From the NCBI GenBank assembly GCA_030765065.1, contig CM060984.1, forward strand, positions 99,491,488 through 99,555,487: a stretch of DNA of 64,000 nucleotides, read 5' to 3'. This document shows positions 1 to 10,660 of this stretch, piece by piece. Below the pieces are notes generated by a model. The model searched no databases, was not told the origin of the DNA, and saw only the letters and a program-made list of their open reading frames with translations. The DNA is from Deroplatys truncata. Lineage: Eukaryota > Arthropoda > Insecta > Mantodea > Mantidae. Position 1 is the first letter of the stretch, and every line of letters begins with the position of its first letter. The position numbers were made by a program, and so were the translations under genes.

Positions 1-640
1 ACAGATCAGAAATTCTAACCAGAATATAAAACTACTTAGCACTAGCGAACTCATTTAAAGATAAAACTCTACCTAACACACATATGCTGCAGTATGTTGT
101 GTTTACAAAAGCAATTTATGTAAAGATCAGAAAGTTAACGTACTTTTAACATTGTATTTCTAAACAAATACATTTTAAAACTTTCATTTATTCAAACTCT
201 GCTTTTCAGAATCCTTTTGCCTGAATAAGTTATTTCTTTCCTTTCCTAAGCTGATTGAATGATGAAATTTCTATTTTTCCATTAATTTGTTTCTAATATT
301 CCTGAAAATTTATGATTAAAAATTAAGTAAATAAAATGTTAAAAATTAAGTAAATTAAAATGCAACATGCTTTTAAAATCACATACGTATTTGTATTTTA
401 ATTTATCATTTCAAAGAAAACAATTGTAATAGATGTTTAAAACTTGAAATGTAAAAACAGAGAATTAAATACATAATACATTGTCCGCTTTTCTCCATGA
501 CCTTGAAATGGACAATCAAGTACCTTTAAATAGTTCATGGGATACATTGTCGATTTTTAGAAAGCTATCCGATTGAATTGCATGAGTAAAAAGCAAAAAG
601 TGAACTTTTTTGGAGTAATTTTTCACTTTTTTTTTTAATT
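1..640. other. AT-rich non-coding DNA
   Basis: I see no gene or recognisable repeat in this stretch. It is AT-rich with short A and T runs and stop codons in all frames. Confidence 0.6.
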
Positions 641-778
641 AAAGGGAGTTGGAGGTTGTTACACTCCATCACTAAAAGGTTCTTACTTTGAACGCGTTTC
701 AGGAGAATGGTTTGCTCCTATCGTCAGCATGTTTCCAACCTTTTAGTGATGTAGTGTAACAACCTCTAACTCTCTTTA
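641..778 (-). repeat. Palindromic repeat with hammerhead-ribozyme-like core
   Basis: Two arms of about 41 bp (641-681 and 737-778) are inverted copies of each other with about five mismatches. Between them, read on the minus strand, positions 731-691 give CTGACGA, then a 5-bp stem (AGGAG/CTCCT, 9-nt loop), then GAAAC and the self-complementary ACGCGT. CUGANGA, a stem and GAAA in this order form the conserved core of hammerhead ribozymes. Such ribozymes are known in Penelope-like elements and in small circular retrozyme-type repeats of animals. The long arms would form an extended stem I, and ACGCGT a minimal stem III usable in dimers. One departure is an extra U between the CUGACGA box and stem II, which may weaken or abolish activity. 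Without this reading it would be called a short MITE-like palindrome. No clear target duplication is visible. Confidence 0.5.
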
Positions 779-1854
779 TTGTGAATTATGACACATCGCT
801 GTTACTAGCTTCTTAATCTTCAAAATTAATTAGTCTTTCACTCGTTACTCACCACTTTCTTTCCTTAGTAATTTGTTAAATTTTGGTGATAAAAATATAT
901 ATTAATACTGTGCAGCATTTAACTTCTCAAATTTACATTTTTCTAGAAAATGTGAATTATGTAATATAATTCTAACCAAAGAAAAGGTAGAGAAATGAAT
1001 CCAAGCTCCATTATTCAGAAGCTGTTGTAGTGCAATCAGTATTGCAATATAAATACCACTCAAAAGAGAACAGTAGAAACCGAGTTTGATGACTGATTTT
1101 CAAATAAATACTGCAGTACATACATAAGTAAGAAAAAAAAGAAAACATGGCATTGTTACTCAATCTCTAACATCAATTTTATTTATTGAAATGTAGGTCA
1201 ATGCCAGTTTTCCATTACAAATGGCAACCCTACTCATAGCCTACCTATTGATGCTTTGTTACCCTCGGTAATTCTTGCCATTGAAGAAAAAAGCATCATA
1301 CTCTTCCAGTAAAGGGCTTCCTTTCTTGCATCATTCATTAAGCTTAATTTCTGAAATTTTTGCTGCAGGTGTTTTGACAATTAAACTGCACGTGCAAGGA
1401 ATTGTTTCTCCTTAAGCATTTAAATATCTTAAGTATGTGCTTTCAGAGACATAAGCTGTTTATGCAAAGCTTGTTCATTGTAAACTTAAGCAAAAAAGTT
1501 AGCTGTTTTATATATAATAAAAGACAATTAAATTCTGTGGTTGCTACTGATAGCTTAATGTTAACTAAATTTGCAGCAAAGAAAACAGTATGCTTTTTGC
1601 TGAATTTGTTAGTTCAGTTGTTTTGGGATTTTCTCCCCAAAAGTGGATACACAATAGTCTTAATAGGATTTCCACTTGAAAATGATAGTGCAATTATTGA
1701 AATGTATTCCACCAAACTAAAATTTTAGTGATGTTTTGTCTTATGCGATACAGATTTCTGTCATTGCTGTGGATTCACTTCAACCTTGGGCTTATTGTGC
1801 TACCTGTATCATTTTAAAGTGAATGCATTATGGCTACACGCTTTACCAAGGAAT
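779..1854. other. Non-coding DNA, nothing recognised
   Basis: AT-rich DNA. The longest open stretch, 1402-1728 on the plus strand (108 codons), has an AT-driven composition, no motif I recognise and no support as a gene. Confidence 0.5.
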
Positions 1855-2125
1855 ACAGTCTCATAATGGATATGGTTTAAATTCTTCTGGTTCTAAAAAC
1901 ATTTTCCCAAAAGCAATATATCTCTTATGAGCCAAAGCCTTACAGGAGTTTATAATGTGCTGGGCTGTTTCAGTTTCATTCTTCCACTATCTGCAATCTT
2001 AGTTACCCTGAAACACTCCCCATTGTATTAAGACACTTTTTCACAGTAGCATGTCCTCTGAAAAATGCAGTAACAAGCGATGTCTTAGTTTTCTTCTTCT
2101 TTCAGCCTAATATAAGCGATTTCCT
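1855..2125 (-). pseudogene. Degenerate LINE 3' coding relic (C-terminal region)
   Basis: Read on the minus strand across frameshifts, this segment gives words typical of the C-terminal part of insect non-LTR retrotransposon ORF2. Near 2040-2080 there is a stretch like FFRGHATVKKCLNTMG, which resembles the 'L-T-G-H-x-x-L-x-x-x-L-x-x-M-G' region. Near 1920-1978 there is ETAQHIINSCKALAHKRY, which resembles the 'E-T-x-x-H-x-L-x-x-C-x-A-L-x-x-x-R' part after the RNase H domain. Several stops and frameshifts break it and neither end is visible. The family (Jockey, R1 or I type) cannot be settled from so short a relic. Confidence 0.4.
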
Positions 2126-2859
2126 ATAATGGTTTGTTCAGATCATTGAACAAGCTTTGTATGAATGTTTTAAAAAATTGTTTTAATATCATAATTGTAA
2201 TTCTTTTTAACAAATATTTACTGAATATATGTGTTGCAGTACGTAAAATAGAAAACAATGTACCTAAATGAAACTGCTTTCACTTGTACATAAAGTGTGC
2301 ATCTTTGTTCAAACTTTTTAATACTTGGAAAGCATAGCATACATGGTGAGACTTTATTCCTGCAGGTACATGGTGGTTGAGAAATTACTTCTTGATATAG
2401 CTATGTATGCCTTAGCATTGTGTAAATCACAAGTTAATGTGCTGAGGCAACACATTTCCTTGAAATTACAGGAAATGAACATAAAAGTAGGAGCAAAACC
2501 AGTTAGCTTTTGAATGAGAAAAATTGAAAGAATTCAATGGGGGATGATTATATTCTGAAAAATTTTGCCCTCATTTGTAAATAAGTTGAGAGTTAATGTT
2601 AAAATTTGTGTGTACATTTAAACCAAAGGATTATGTCACACCCAATATTACAAAAAAGAAGTTCTACTTATTTACATCTCATTATGTTTTATCATAGTGT
2701 AAGCAGCCTGTCAAGTTTTGTATAATCTTTGTTCACATGAAAAATAAATAATAACTAGATTATTACCTATTTTTAATTTTGTTGTTTGCCGAACTTAGCC
2801 TATTTTTCTTAACCAAATGTCAACCCCATCTGCCTATCCCAGTATTGGTGAGCCTTCAC
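2126..2859. other. AT-rich non-coding DNA
   Basis: No gene or repeat recognised. A short open frame at 2325-2513 has no recognisable content. Confidence 0.5.
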
Positions 2860-4612
2860 GCCCTTTATTACAGTGGGCACAGAGCCTGCCTTACTAGCCT
2901 ACCTCTCCATTACAGTAGATGCAGTGCCTGCCATGTTAGCTGCCTCTCCTAGTAATGCAGAGCCTGCCATCTCAGCTTAATTCTCTATTACTGTGAATGC
3001 AGAGCCTGCCATCTTAGCCTAGTTCTCCTATTACTGTGAATGCAGAGCCTGCCATCTTAGCCTAGTTCTCCTTATTACTGTGAATGCAGAGCCTGCCATC
3101 TTAGCCTAGTTCTCCTATTACTGTGAATGCAGAGCCTGCCATGTTAGCCAACCTCTCCTTTTATAGTGAATGAGGAGCCTGCTATGTTAGCCTACCTCTC
3201 CTTTATTACAATAAATGCAGAACCTGCCCTGTTGGCCTACCTCTCGTAAATGCAGAACCTGCCCTGTTAGCCTACCTCTCCTTTATTACAGTAAATGCAG
3301 AACCTGCCGTTAGCCTACCTCTTCTTTATTACAGTAAATGCAGAACCTGCCATGTTAGCTTACCTCTTCTTTATTACAGTAAATGCAGAACCTGCCCTGT
3401 TAGCCTACCTCTTCTTTATTACAGTAAATGCAGAGCCTGCCCTGTTAACCTACCTCTCCTTTATTACAGTAAATGCAGAGCCTGCCCTGTTAACCTACCT
3501 CTCCTTTATTACAGTAAATGCAGAGCCTGCCCTGTTTATTACAGTAAATGCAGAGCCTGCCCTGTTAACCTACCTCTTCTTTATTACAGTAAATGCAGAG
3601 CCTGCCCTGTTAACCTACCTCTTCTTTATTACAGTAAATGCAGAGCCTGCCCTGTTAACGTACCTCTCCTTTATTACAGTAAATGCAGAGCTTGCCCTGT
3701 TAACCTACCTCTTCTTTATTACAGTAAATGCAGAGCCTGCCCTGTTAACCTACCTCTCCTTTATTACAGTAAATGCAGAGCCTGCCCTGTTAACCTACCT
3801 CTCCTTTATTACAGTAAATGCAGAGCCTGCCCTGTTAACCTACCTCTCCTTTATTGCTGTGAATGCAGAGCTTGCCATCTTAGCCTAGTTCTCCTTATTA
3901 TTGTGAATGCAGAGCCTGCCATCTCAGCTTAATTCTCTATTACTGTGAATGCAGAGCCTGCCATCTTAGCCTAGTTCTCATTATTGTGAATGAAGAGCCT
4001 GCCATCTTAGTCTAGTTCTCGTTATTACTGTGAATGCAGAGCCTGCCATCTTAGGCTAGTTCTATTACTGTGAATGCAGAGCCTGCCATCTTAGCCTAGT
4101 TCTCCTTATTACTGTGAATGAAGAGCCTGCCATCTTAGCCTAGTTCTCCTTATTACTGTGAATGCAGAGCCTGCCATCTTAGCCTAGTTCTCCTATTACT
4201 GTCAATGCAGAGCCTGCCATGTTAGCCAACCTCTCCTTTATTACAGTAAATGCAGAACCTGCCCTGTTAACCTACCTCTCCTTTATTACTGTGAATGAAG
4301 AGCCTGCCATCTCAGCTTAATTCTCTATTACTGTGAATGCAGAGCCTGCCATGTTAGCCCAGTTCTCCTATTACTGTGAATGCAGAGCCTGCCATGTTAG
4401 CCAACCTCTCCTTTTATAGTGAATGAGGAGCCTGCTATGTTAGCCTACCTCTCCTTTATTACAGTAAATGCAGAACCTGCCCTGTTAACCTACCTCTCCT
4501 CTATTACTGTGAATGCAGAGCCTGCCATGTTAGCCTACCTCTTTATTATAGTGATGTAAAACCTGCCATAGTCTACCTACCTCTCCAATCCTGTGATACA
4601 GAGCCTACCATT
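2860..4612. repeat. Minisatellite, unit about 45 bp
   Basis: About 38 tandem copies of a unit built around GTAAATGCAGAGCCTGCC followed by a variable 'TTARCCTA-CTCTCCTTTATTAC' part. Two variants are arranged symmetrically. The outer blocks (about 2940-3130 and 3880-4220) use a 'gtgaatgcag...catcttagcctagttctcc' form of 43-44 bp. The core (about 3240-3850) uses a near-identical 45-bp 'gtaaatgcag...ccctgttaacctacctctcc' form. Because 45 is divisible by three, the core stays open for 197 codons with a 15-residue protein period. That frame is best seen as a by-product of the repeat. Edge units are the most diverged, as expected when unequal exchange homogenises the centre. Confidence 0.9.
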
Positions 4613-4773
4613 TTAACACTGGCTGTGCTAGAGGTTAGCCTCCCATTTACAACAGGTTGCAACTTGTATGTCCATCAAACTTCCAACTGAAGCCTTTGCA
4701 TGTTAACTTAGTGTATGCTAACCTAACCTGCCGCATTCTATTTCCATGATAATGCAGTAGTAGTGGAAGTACA
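4613..4773. other. Short non-coding spacer
   Basis: Unique-looking DNA between the minisatellite and the piggyBac relic. Nothing recognised. Confidence 0.5.
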
Positions 4774-4790
4774 TTAACCCATTAAGACTC
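4774..4790 (-). mobile_element. Candidate piggyBac terminus (TTAA CCC...)
   Basis: TTAACCCATTAAGACTC occurs 137 bp outside the left subterminal repeat of the piggyBac relic. piggyBac-type elements insert at TTAA and usually start with CCC, so this could be the 3' end of the element. I could not find a matching GGGTTAA end on the other side, so this is tentative. Confidence 0.35.
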
Positions 4791-4910
4791 AAAATAAAAG
4801 TTAACATTTATTTTTCAAAATTACACTATAAACTGAGATAACACCAAATGAACATTAATAAGGAACGCACACAAAAGCAACACAATTTGAATAAAAGTTA
4901 CAGACTGTAC

Positions 4911-4930
4911 TATGTATAGGACATTGTGTA
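4911..4930 (+). repeat. Left subterminal inverted repeat of piggyBac relic
   Basis: TATGTATAGGACATTGTGTA at this position is the exact reverse complement of 6998-7017. The pair brackets the transposase relic, as expected for subterminal inverted repeats of a piggyBac-type element. Confidence 0.75.
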
Positions 4931-4976
4931 AATATGTAGCCCCTCGCTTTTCTTATTGTACATTTGAAATTTTTAC

Positions 4977-5004
<28 letters not shown>
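4977..5004. repeat. (ATTG)7 microsatellite
   Basis: Seven perfect ATTG copies lie directly downstream of the 3' end of the piggyBac coding relic. Confidence 0.95.
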
Positions 5005-5007
<3 letters not shown>

Positions 5008-7002
5008 TTTCTTATGACGTGTAAGGCTCAAAGCACAAACACAGAGACCTTTGTCATATTTGATACAAATAGTGGTCAGTTTTCCTTTTATGCAAAATGC
5101 ACATCGCTATTCCTTTCCTATTGGGTTCTTGGCAATGAAATGTCCTACGTTGTCAAACCTTGGGCTCCTGAGGCATTCTCATTTTGACTGTGGTCCAGTT
5201 CTTGGTGTTGGTTTGATATAGCTCTTCAGCATAAAAGCAGCTAATCTGGAACATAACACAGAACATTTTATAAACATTATTAAGCTTAACATCCCTCGGT
5301 TCCATTGCTTCATGTGGAATCGAAGAACCCTGAGCTTGCAAGCCACAATGTTTTATTTTATATGCTGCTATAGTGTAGTACATGCAATGAAGTGTAAGTA
5401 ACATTCTGCGAAATGTCAGAAGATAATAAATTCCAAGTTCAGCAAAGGTGTATAATTTCCAGGAAGCAACAACCATCTTATCCAAGATGCTGGTATACAG
5501 TGCAAAATACTACTTTCCTTGAATCTGCATCCTATAGGCAGGCATTATTCCTATCAATAATGGTAATGAAGCAAATAAAGTAAAATATTTCCATTAAATC
5601 ACTTAAAATTAATTACTTAAGAGCCAATAATGTTTATTTAATTTCATTGTTTGCAAACATCAAGGAATCAAATAGGTCAACCCCATTTTATATTTGTTGT
5701 ATGACGACATACTCTGGAATTGGAACATTTGCCTTTGAACCTTTTGTTCGACATTGCGCTTCTTTTTTCTTTTTTTTTTTATTTATTTCAGAGATTCAAA
5801 GTTGGTAATAACAGTTACTACTTTATTATCATTTGATCGGACAATTCCAATTTCATTGTTTGTGTCAAAATATTTATCGGCTGGTTCCCTTTCTTTCTTC
5901 TTCATGCTAGATGGCAATCCCAGTGGACATCTTGGTACTCGGTTTTCTGAAACCATCTCGGTCAGGAAGAATCCTTTGTTTTTTTCATCGATGCAGCTAG
6001 ACTATAAGATGAAAAAAAGTTATCTGTGTACAGTGCATACTGATTTGGTTGTTCAATTACTGATGTCAGAGCTTCCATAACTCTTGTTGATAGAGGATCG
6101 TTGTTGCTGTCTTTCCTCCCCTGGTATTGTAAAATTTTACTGGTTTACGTTTCATGTACATTTTCAAAGAACGCCTTCAAAATATTTCATCATTCTAATT
6201 CTTCACTGTAAATCCCACATTTCATAGGGGACTTGTTTGCCAAATAATACAATGGCCTCACTTTGTAGTATTTGTCTTCCATATCAATGTTATTATTGTC
6301 ATTAAAATGCAAATACTTTTTTATTTCTTTGAATATGTTCTTGGACATACAATTAACAACAATTTCAACATTATAGTCTGGGGCTCTATCCCAATACATT
6401 CTTTCTCTAGGTAGTGTGTGATCCTCACTGATTAGCAATATGCCAGTAAGCCTTATGAGATCTTTAGATAACAAAAACATGTCATGGTTCTGTTGTTGAC
6501 TGTACATCAATGATTGTTCTAATATCTTGTCAAAATACCATCTGTTATTGAAAAGAATATGTGAGCAACAGATTTTCTTTCAAGAAACTATTTTAGGTCT
6601 CACATTTTCTGGGGTGAAATAGCTTCCGGCAATATAGAATACTCAGGGCATTGATCTTCTATTTTTCCTCCATTTTGGAGGTGGAAGAGAAGTCATTGTT
6701 GCTCATGGACTGATCATCTTCCCTTTGTAACATGATTTTTACAGTACCTGCAATATCAGTTGGTTTGTCCGTAGTGTGTTCAGGCAATTTCATTACGTCA
6801 TCAACATCCTCACAATCATGGCTGCATCTGAAGGTGCTGGAATAATGGCAAGTGAAAGATCATCATCTAAACATATATCTGAATTGTTTTCATGTAAAAT
6901 TGATTCAAAGTAATCAAAACCTCCTTTGGTATTCAGAAAGTTTTTTTGTTTTCCCCCTGCAACAATCATCAAGAGCTTGTAGAAAAAGCTCCAGATGTAC
7001 AC
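5005..7002 (-). pseudogene. piggyBac-type transposase relic
   Basis: A minus-strand DDE_Tnp_1_7 (piggyBac/PGBD) transposase is broken into several frames. The clearest piece is 6190-6510, with a match to the family's 'I-L-L-x-S-x-x-H-x-L-P-R-E-R-x-Y-W-D-R-x-P-D' block, followed by K-x-Y-L-H-F and D-x-K-Y-Y-K-V-R-P-L. Downstream frames at about 5640-6170 give the 'L-Y-T-D-N-F-F-x-S-Y' region, which includes a conserved Asp, then a 'T-N-N-E-I' stretch and 'G-V-D-L-F-D-S-L'. Positions 5153-5485 and 5030-5170 give the C-terminal region, with a remnant of the Cys-rich finger (F-D-N-V-G-H-F-I, then C-V-C). The N-terminal part (6793-7002) is acidic and poorly conserved. At least six frameshifts or stops make it inactive. 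The intact protein would be a cut-and-paste transposase acting at TTAA sites. Confidence 0.85.
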
Positions 7003-7017
7003 AATGTCCTATACATA
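6998..7017 (-). repeat. Right subterminal inverted repeat of piggyBac relic
   Basis: TACACAATGTCCTATACATA is an exact 20-bp inverted match to 4911-4930. It lies just upstream of the N-terminal end of the transposase relic. No outer TTAA terminus was found beyond it, so the end is probably deleted or mutated. Confidence 0.75.
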
Positions 7018-7735
7018 GGACACGGAATATATACTACTGTCTCTCAATAGTAGAGTGAAATTTTAACATCTTTTTATGTTTGAAATATATACTACTTTCA
7101 TAGTAAAATGCATAGAAAAACTACAATTTACACGATTAAAATACAAATAAAACAATTATGAATATACTTATGTGCAGACATGATGCTCTTCACTATGCAA
7201 GCGCTTGAGCAATGGTCTTGGAAAAGGATATTCTCATATTTATAGTTCAAAAAGTGCTGGTTTGCAGTATCTTCTTTCCAGTGGTCACCAAGTAATCCAG
7301 CATACCACTAAGCTTGTGAAAATCAAATGGACAGAGAGGGATCAGCTCCTTGGATTTCCATTTTCATCACCTTGAACCATTCAAGGCATACACCACAGAA
7401 AATTATTACCCTGAGAGCTCTGAAAGTTCTTTTTTCTGTAAAGAAATTAAGGGAATTGTAAATAAACAAATTTTTATATGTATAAGACCATACACATCAC
7501 TAGATTTTACCAGAGAGTTTAATTGCAGGAGAAAACAAACTATCACATTGAAAATCATAGGCAGACTGTCTTAGAAATCCATATTACTGTCTGACCACAA
7601 ACAGAGTGGAATTTGTAAGCAATAAACAGCACATTAAAGACAATGAGGAAATTGCTTATACTATAAACAGTTATATAAAATATACAGTTATGATATTATT
7701 TCCACATTTAATGTGCCATATCACTAACAAGAATA
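7018..7735. other. Non-coding DNA, nothing recognised
   Basis: AT-rich. No motif or repeat recognised, including in the open frame at 7350-7574. Confidence 0.5.
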
Positions 7736-7737
7736 TA

Positions 7738-8355
7738 CGAGGGTCATCCAGGAAATAATGACCGTTTGGCTTTAATATATATCCAGAAAAAAAGATTTTG
7801 TTATATACTTACAAAATGTAAGCTACTTTATTTTTCCACATAATTATCTGTTATTCAGGATTTAACATATGTGTCCATGAGCTTTAGAGCTGCCACCAGT
7901 CGATTAAGCCAGGATGTTCGGACACAATTGCACCAAGCAAAGAACGAGAAATGTTTGGGAAATCGATTTGTAACATTTAGGGTTACACGTCTATCTTGTA
8001 TGATTTTATTGTTCATTTCATCAAATCATTTGTGATGAGTGACAGTCGTCCGGGTTGAGTTTTGTCATACACATTTTTTCGTCCATTGAACATTTAACAC
8101 CACTTTCTCACATTTCTTTGGTTCATTATGGTATCACCATTTTTAGTTAATTTTAAATTTTTGCAGGTTTCAACATCCAATACCTCTCACCTAGAGTCGG
8201 CGGGACTTTGTATCACACGGTTTATTTTGAACAACCATAGAAACCTCAATAACAACTTGTTTCGTCTAAAAATCATGTCAAGGAAACTATTCGACCTTGA
8301 ACAGAAACCCGATAGCGGAATGCGCAAACGGACGTTACTTACTGGATGACCCTCG
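7738..8355 (-). mobile_element. Non-autonomous mariner (618 bp, deleted transposase)
   Basis: The element starts CGAGGGTCATCCAG and ends with the reverse complement CTGGATGACCCTCG. It is flanked by TA on both sides (7736-7737 and 8356-8357), the Tc1/mariner target duplication. On the minus strand, remnants of a mariner N-terminal DNA-binding domain are readable at about 7900-8130, including 'M-F-N-G-R-K-N-V-Y-D' and 'F-P-N-I-S-R-S-L-L'. A piece of the C-terminus with 'D-x-Y-V-E-K' follows at about 7835-7860. The DDD catalytic part is missing. Related in layout to the derivative at 49.6 kb. Confidence 0.85.
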
Positions 8356-8357
8356 TA

Positions 8358-8635
8358 ATCCCCATTAACTTTATTGACTTTTCCTCCATCCTATATGCAT
8401 ATGTACTCTTGGTTAATGAAAATTCTGACCCACTTCATTTTTACTTTTCCTATTTATAGGGGAGGGTAATCCTTAACATTTTAGGTTTTGTAATTAATCG
8501 TGGAAAATATTAGACTCTGATGAAAAAGTTAACAAGTAGTTCCGAAACTATAATCTTTTCCTTGTATGTACCCATCAGAATAATTTCAAATGTAACTTGG
8601 TAATCTAAAAAAATTAGTTTTAAAAAATACGAACA
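8358..8635. other. Non-coding DNA
   Basis: Nothing recognised. A CTGATGA...GAAAC word pair at 8517-8555 was examined as a ribozyme and rejected. Confidence 0.5.
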
Positions 8636-8639
8636 ATGT

Positions 8640-9503
8640 TCAGCATTATCCCGGCTTCAGGGTTAATGACGAACATCTTAGATAGGGGTATTTACTGGAT
8701 CTGTACAAAAACAATGTATGCATCAGGTTTTTTTTCTCTCTCTCTTCTTTTCTTCTCCTTAAGAGTCCGAATTTTGCAAGCCGTATTAGAACATGTGTGC
8801 CACAATTCTTTGTCTCGTCCAAATTCTCCACAAATATAATAGAAATCTTTGAAATCCGCTTTCAAATAAGCATTCATCTCAAAATCATCATAAATATCAT
8901 CACCAGGCATAGGAATTCTTAAGCAGTTGTCTTCAAGCTATCTACATTCAAACCATTATCATAACAAAGACTGCAAAATAAAAGAGGCCAAAGGTCAACG
9001 ACGGGCAGGTGAAGACCGATCCGAGTGCTGTCTTGAAACGCCAAACGACTGTACGATGTTGGTGGGGTGGGTTGGTTTGTTAAGTGCGACCTCCCTGCCT
9101 ATAGTCCAGTGACAGTTCAATTTTATTTCCTTTCGTACTGGCTTTAACGCTTAGAAATTCCTATGCCTGGTCATCACAAATATTTTACTCTTATATCTTC
9201 CTCTTCTTCTGAAGATTCGAAACCGATTCCTTTCCTTTAAGATGGCTTACAATTATCATTTCTGTCTTCACTACTTCTGCCTGTTAAGCTCTCTTGAGTG
9301 CCTAATTTTCTGCTTTCAGCTGCCCTTTCCGTTCCTTTTCCTGAAAGTTTGCTTTTATGAAAGTTGCCGTCAGTATTTCTTAATGCTGCTTTGGTTTCCT
9401 TGTAATAATCAGATGTTACTGAAGGGCCTGAAATAGAGGCTGTAATCAATATAAAATAATTTTGTGTGAGTGCTACAGGATAAGTCAAGGGGCTAAATAT
9501 CAT
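8640..9503 (-). pseudogene. Possible pogo/Tigger-type transposase C-terminal relic
   Basis: On the minus strand, 9237-9503 gives a Ser/Lys/Glu-rich linker and then, across a stop, an S-S-E-E-E-E acidic patch (about 9190-9215). A second frame (8692-8910) gives 'Y-I-C-G-E-F-G-R-D-K-E-L-W-H-T-C' followed by another Cys-containing stretch. Acidic or serine-rich linkers ending in a small PHD-like Cys finger of the form C-x-x-C...W-x-x-C-x-x-C are common at the C-terminus of insect pogo-group transposases. That is the basis for this guess. About 230 bp with no similarity separate the two parts. They are bordered by a short inverted repeat around CCAGGCATAGGAATT (8903-8918 and 9157-9172). No catalytic domain is present, so the assignment is weak. 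Confidence 0.25.
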
Positions 9504-9674
9504 TGTTTTAAATATACAAAAATTTAATTATTTTTACAAAATCCAAGTACGAGGGTGAGTCAATAAATAAGTCATAAACTTCAGTTTACCGTATAACATA
9601 TTTAAATTTCGCGTGTGTATTTAGCCAGCAGATAGCGGCAGATGTTTGTCGTAGCGAGTGCACGATGTCAGTCA

Positions 9675-10325
9675 GTGGCAGCCAGAAGAAGATGGTGGAT
9701 GTGTTGCAGGAGTGAACATCAGAAGAATAGCATGCGGTTTTGCGTTTTTTGTGGGCAAAAGGACTGTCCACAGAAGAAGTGCATCGCGAAATGCGTCCCG
9801 TGTAAGGTGAGAACTGTTTATCATGGAAAGCTTTGCTCAACTGGATACAGAAGTTTAACACGGGATCGGAAGTTTTCTGGTCGTGCTGCTGAGATGTCAA
9901 TAGAAACCACAGTGCAGTGTGTGGAACAAATCATTCGTAATGACAAGCGTGTGACGATCGATGACGTGCGCGTGCTGTAAGTTCTTCATATGACACTTCT
10001 TAAAACATATTCATGAGCAGCTGAAGTTTCGCAAAGTTTGTGCACGGTGGGTGCCCCGTCAATTGTGTGAGGAACACGAAATGAACAGAATGATTCTGTC
10101 CTTGCAGCACCTCACTCGGTACACTGAGGAAGGAGAGGATTTCATGGCACGAATTGTTGGGGACGAGTCCGAATAGGGGACGAGTCTTGGGTTCACCACT
10201 TTCAACCCGAATCCAAACGATCTTCCATGGAATGGAAATATCCCATACCCTCAACAAAAAAACAAGTTCCATCAACCCGCAAGGGTTTGCTCACTGTTTT
10301 GGGACACGCAAGGCATCATACTGTT
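9675..10325 (+). pseudogene. mariner transposase relic, left arm
   Basis: Reading across frames, the N-terminal helix-turn-helix part is recognisable at 9735-9830 ('L-W-A-K-G-L-S-T-E-E-V-H-R-E-M'). Next come 'V-T-I-D-D-V' (9950-9965), 'K-V-C-A-R-W-V-P-R' (10035-10060) and 'L-T-R-Y-T-E-E-G-E-D-F' (10110-10145). The first catalytic Asp lies in 'G-D-E-S-W-V-H-H-F' (10170-10200). The segment around that Asp carries a small tandem duplication of GGGGACGAGTC. Coding stops near 'F-W-D-T-Q-G-I' (10300), where the inverted right arm begins. The second and third catalytic Asp are absent. Confidence 0.75.
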
Positions 10326-10660
10326 GATACCTCCGCAGGTCGACCAGGACGCTTCTGATCTCTGATGCTTCGCCTTCCCGGTTAAACTTCTGAATCCAAT
10401 CGAATACAGCTTCCCGTGATAAACAGTTCTCACCATACATTGGAAGCATTTCGCGATGCGCTTCTGGACAGTCCCTTTGTCCCCCCCCCCAAAAACGCAC
10501 AACTGCACACTGTTCTTCTCGTGTACATTCCTCAATACACCCGCCAGCTTCCTCTGGCTGCCACTGACTGCCCAGGTGCCTACGTGATGTTGTGCACCCG
10601 CTACGACAAACATACACACATATATGCTGCTATATGCTGGCAAAATACACACGCAGAATT
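10325..10660 (-). pseudogene. mariner N-terminal domain relic, right arm
   Basis: The minus strand repeats the N-terminal domain seen in the left arm. It includes 'E-E-Q-C-A-V-V-R-F', 'V-Y-G-E-N-C-L-S-R-E-A-V-F-D-W-I-Q-K-F-N' (10400-10450) and, near the junction, 'R-P-G-R-P-A-E-V-S-T' (10325-10350). A run of ten C (10481-10490 on the plus strand) breaks the frame. Confidence 0.7.

Noticed and set aside
1402..1728. 108-codon plus-strand frame as a gene
   Set aside because: Composition follows local AT-richness, no domain, and no flanking gene signals.
3295..3888. 197-codon open frame with a 15-residue period
   Set aside because: It coincides exactly with the 45-bp minisatellite core. Openness follows from a unit length divisible by three without stops, and there is no start context or domain.
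5002..5187. Plus-strand 61-codon frame
   Set aside because: Antisense shadow of the piggyBac C-terminal relic.
5754..6080. Plus-strand 108-codon frame
   Set aside because: Antisense of the piggyBac catalytic region; the minus strand carries the recognisable protein.
8517..8555. CTGATGA followed by CCGAAAC, a possible second hammerhead
   Set aside because: The bases between do not form a proper stem II (first pair would be A-C) and no flanking stem was found.
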